DNA from: Bacteroidota bacterium | GTDB lineage: Bacteria > Bacteroidota > Bacteroidia > Bacteroidales > UBA4417 | Direction of reading: 5' to 3' | Length of the DNA: 6,567 nucleotides | NCBI GenBank assembly: GCA_020048595.1 | Contig: JAIFMH010000053.1 | Location: 1-6,567, forward strand | Part shown: positions 4,887 through 6,567 of the stretch, piece after piece | Layout of the letters: each line of letters begins with the position of its first letter | Position numbering within the stretch: the stretch's first letter is position 1 | Notes under the pieces: model-generated | The model's database searches: none | Told to the model about the DNA's origin: nothing | What the model saw: only the letters and a program-made list of their open reading frames with translations | Position numbers and translations under genes: made by a program

Positions 4887-6329
4887 TCAACTTTCACAAC
4901 TACATATCTTCTCCGTATTCTGATAAAAAAAACGCTTTGCATCTTTCGGGAATTCATGACTGCAAGGCCCTGAAATACAACCACCTTCACACGACATCAC
5001 TTCAATTAATTGTCCTTCCGGCTTTTTGCTTTTAGCATAAGATGAAAGCAACCTCATCTGCTTTTTATCCAACCCGTTGATTACCTGTGCCGTAATATCA
5101 TCTCCGACTTTTGATTGAACAGCAGCCGCTACTCCGCCCGAAAGGCAATAATTCCTGGATTGCTGATCTACCTTTTTGTTAACCTCGATATTGTCGCATT
5201 CCACAACTGAAATATTCCAGCCGGTCAGCAGGCACGCAAGTTCTTCGAAAGTCATAACCCAATCGATATCCGGATTATCGCGTCCTTCTTTTCGTTTTGC
5301 AAGGCATGGCCCGATGAAAACTACTGGTTGAGTTGGTGATTGTTCTTTGCATTTCCTTGCCGAAATAGCCATAGGCGAAGGCGTATGTGAAACATAAGGA
5401 AGAATTTCCGGAATATGCTTTTGAGCTGCTAACACCCATGAAGGACAACAGGAAGTAGTCATAAATTCTTTTCCTGATTCCAGTTTGCGAATAAGTTCCT
5501 CCGATTCAAGCTGTGTTGTCGTCATAGCGCCTTCGGCAGCTTCAACTACATTTGTAAATCCAAGCCTGTACAAAGCATCAATCACATTTCCTGCCTCAGC
5601 CCTGTATTGCCCAAAAATGGAAGGTGCAATAATTGCCGTTACCGGCATTTTCTGTTTTAGCAAATTCATGATCTCGAACAATTCCGTTGTTTCCAGGATG
5701 GAACCAAAAGGGCAGGCGTTCACACATTTCCCGCAAAGGATACATTTATCTTCATCAATAATTTCAAAACCATTTTCATCTTTGGTGATTGCCCCAACCG
5801 GACACGATTCTTCGCAGGGAACAGGCATGTAAATTATAGAGTGGTAGGGACACAAATCTTTGCAAATCCCACAATTCACACATGCTTTCGGATCAATAAA
5901 GGCTTTGCCATCCGCTGATCTGGTGATTGCTTTTTTAGGACAGTTATTCATGCATGGCTGGGCTATGCAGCCTTTGCAGAGATTGGTAACCACATAATTT
6001 GCTTTTACACAAGTGGTGCATGCTTCGTCGGCAACTATGAGGAAATGAGGTAGTTCTTCTTTTCTGTTCAGTGCTTCCTTTGCATAAAACGCAAGATTAT
6101 CAAGTTCATCTTTTTCATCATTTAGCCCAAAACCAAGGATAGCCATAGTTTTATACTTGACAACAGCCCTCATTTTGTGTACACAGCAACGCTCATTTCC
6201 GTTCAACCGGTTGCTTATTTCAATAGGAATACGGTCGATATTTTCATAAAGCCGGTCTTCCTTATATAATTCAGCCATGCGTGAAATTACATCCCGGCGG
6301 ATTATCATTACATTATTTACAAATGCCAT
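4887..6329 (-). CDS. Monomeric [FeFe]-hydrogenase, group B-like, with N-terminal iron-sulfur clusters
   Basis: The enzyme is predicted to interconvert protons plus electrons with H2 in the cytoplasm, probably with ferredoxin. I chose ATG 6329 (MAFVNNVMIIRR, 480 residues) because family members begin at this point; the frame extends to a TTG at 6386. An N-terminal region of about 100 residues leads into a cysteine-rich part: C104/C107, CKGCIAQPCMNNCP (118-131), CVNCGICKDLCP (150-161), PCEESCP (171-177) and CILCGKCVNACP (196-207), enough for three or four [4Fe-4S] clusters. The H-cluster domain has L1 TSCCPSW (C294 as proton-relay cysteine, C295 as ligand), L2 GPCLAK (C342, K345) and L3 EVMSCEGGC (C447, C451), so all cluster ligands are present. 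L2 has Gly where group A has Met (MPC). No PAS domain is present, arguing against the sensory group C. Maturases HydE, HydF and HydG would be needed and are not in the window. A CSC motif ends the protein. Confidence 0.9.
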   Translation of the reverse strand: MAFVNNVMIIRRDVISRMAELYKEDRLYENIDRIPIEISNRLNGNERCCVHKMRAVVKYKTMAILGFGLNDEKDELDNLAFYAKEALNRKEELPHFLIVADEACTTCVKANYVVTNLCKGCIAQPCMNNCPKKAITRSADGKAFIDPKACVNCGICKDLCPYHSIIYMPVPCEESCPVGAITKDENGFEIIDEDKCILCGKCVNACPFGSILETTELFEIMNLLKQKMPVTAIIAPSIFGQYRAEAGNVIDALYRLGFTNVVEAAEGAMTTTQLESEELIRKLESGKEFMTTSCCPSWVLAAQKHIPEILPYVSHTPSPMAISARKCKEQSPTQPVVFIGPCLAKRKEGRDNPDIDWVMTFEELACLLTGWNISVVECDNIEVNKKVDQQSRNYCLSGGVAAAVQSKVGDDITAQVINGLDKKQMRLLSSYAKSKKPEGQLIEVMSCEGGCISGPCSHEFPKDAKRFFYQNTEKICSCES

Positions 6330-6435
6330 AAACAGCTTGATTTTTAAAATTGGTAATAAGATCAAATCCCATCTCTTCGGCAACAAGCTTTTGGGTTACC
6401 AAAAGAGACAGGAGCTGACTCTGAGGATATTCCAT
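6313..6435 (-). CDS. Possible 40-residue ORF overlapping the hydrogenase start
   Basis: An ATG at 6435 opens a frame of 40 codons ending in TAA at 6313, so it overlaps the first 17 bases of the hydrogenase gene in another frame, an arrangement typical of translationally coupled genes. The peptide begins MEYPQSQLLSLL, and its middle (LLVTQKLVAEEMGFDLI) looks like an amphipathic helix with ordinary codon use. An in-frame stop lies about 14 codons upstream of the ATG, so it is not simply the tail of a gene entering from the right unless a frameshift has occurred. I do not recognise a family. It may be a small partner or leader peptide, the remnant of a larger gene, or chance. No promoter box was found upstream. 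Confidence 0.3.
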   Translation of the reverse strand: MEYPQSQLLSLLVTQKLVAEEMGFDLITNFKNQAVYGICK

Positions 6436-6500
6436 CAGATGAGTTTGCAGGCAGTTCTCAGTTTTTAATTAAATAGAGATTCTTCCAAGATTTTAGCCCC

Positions 6501-6550
6501 CTCTGTCTCCCCCTGTGCTTCGACTTCGCTCAGCATCCAGGGGGAGGAGT
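6501..6550. repeat. Palindromic intergenic repeat (CTCCCCCTG...CAGGGGGAG) with GAGCGAAGTCGAAG core
   Basis: CTCCCCCTG (6507-6515) and CAGGGGGAG (6538-6546) form a perfect 9-bp stem. Inside it TGCT (6516-6519) can pair with AGCA (6532-6535), leaving a small bulge. The loop contains TTCGACTTCGCTC, which reads GAGCGAAGTCGAA on the other strand. From memory, that core recurs inside G/C-rich palindromes in many genomes as a REP-like element. The bases between 6436 and 6500 show no further feature, and the element may continue past the window edge. Confidence 0.65.
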
Positions 6551-6567
6551 TTCTCGAAAGGATTTAT

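Noticed and set aside
5888..5985. Possible sensory (group C) hydrogenase
   Set aside because: There is no C-terminal PAS domain; the protein ends about 29 residues after the last H-cluster cysteine, and its N-terminal layout resembles the monomeric group B proteins.
6330..6386. Longer hydrogenase start at TTG 6386
   Set aside because: The extra 19 residues are hydrophobic and basic without family similarity, and the ATG at 6329 matches the usual N-terminus; the stretch also overlaps another plausible frame.

Overview
The window looks like a piece of a chromosome from an anaerobic or fermentative member of the Bacteroidota, probably near the Bacteroidales. The protein families fit this, and so do the TAnnTTTG promoter boxes (the -7 element of that phylum), the A/T-rich ribosome-binding regions without Shine-Dalgarno sequences, and the dense palindromic repeats between genes. 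Placement below phylum level is inference.

Layout, left to right: (1) the 3' part of a homoserine O-acyltransferase gene (metX, + strand), cut by the window edge; (2) a repeat-filled convergent gap with a pair of inverted GTCCC...GGGAC palindromes and a strong terminator; (3) lepA (elongation factor 4, - strand), complete but apparently lacking about 20 codons from its highly conserved C-terminal tail; (4) a roughly 510 bp divergent gap made of three kinds of short tandem repeat, ending in the gap promoter; (5) gap, type I glyceraldehyde-3-phosphate dehydrogenase (+ strand), with a textbook terminator; (6) a convergent gap with a large inverted repeat built from a 9-bp tandem unit; (7) a monomeric group B-type [FeFe]-hydrogenase (- strand), whose start overlaps a possible 40-residue ORF; (8) another palindromic repeat at the right edge.

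The four main genes do not form one operon: strands alternate (+, -, +, -), so each is its own transcription unit, with metX and the hydrogenase possibly tied to genes outside. Functionally they are methionine biosynthesis, translation, central glycolysis and ferredoxin-linked hydrogen metabolism. GAPDH makes NADH in glycolysis and the hydrogenase could dispose of fermentative electrons as H2, but the sequence shows no direct link between them.

I see no CRISPR array, phage, transposase, tRNA or rRNA. The best candidate for something new is the in-frame loss in the LepA tail that normally reaches the peptidyl-transferase centre, together with a promoter that would make the lepA mRNA leaderless. 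Next come the repeat families, a different one in each intergenic gap.
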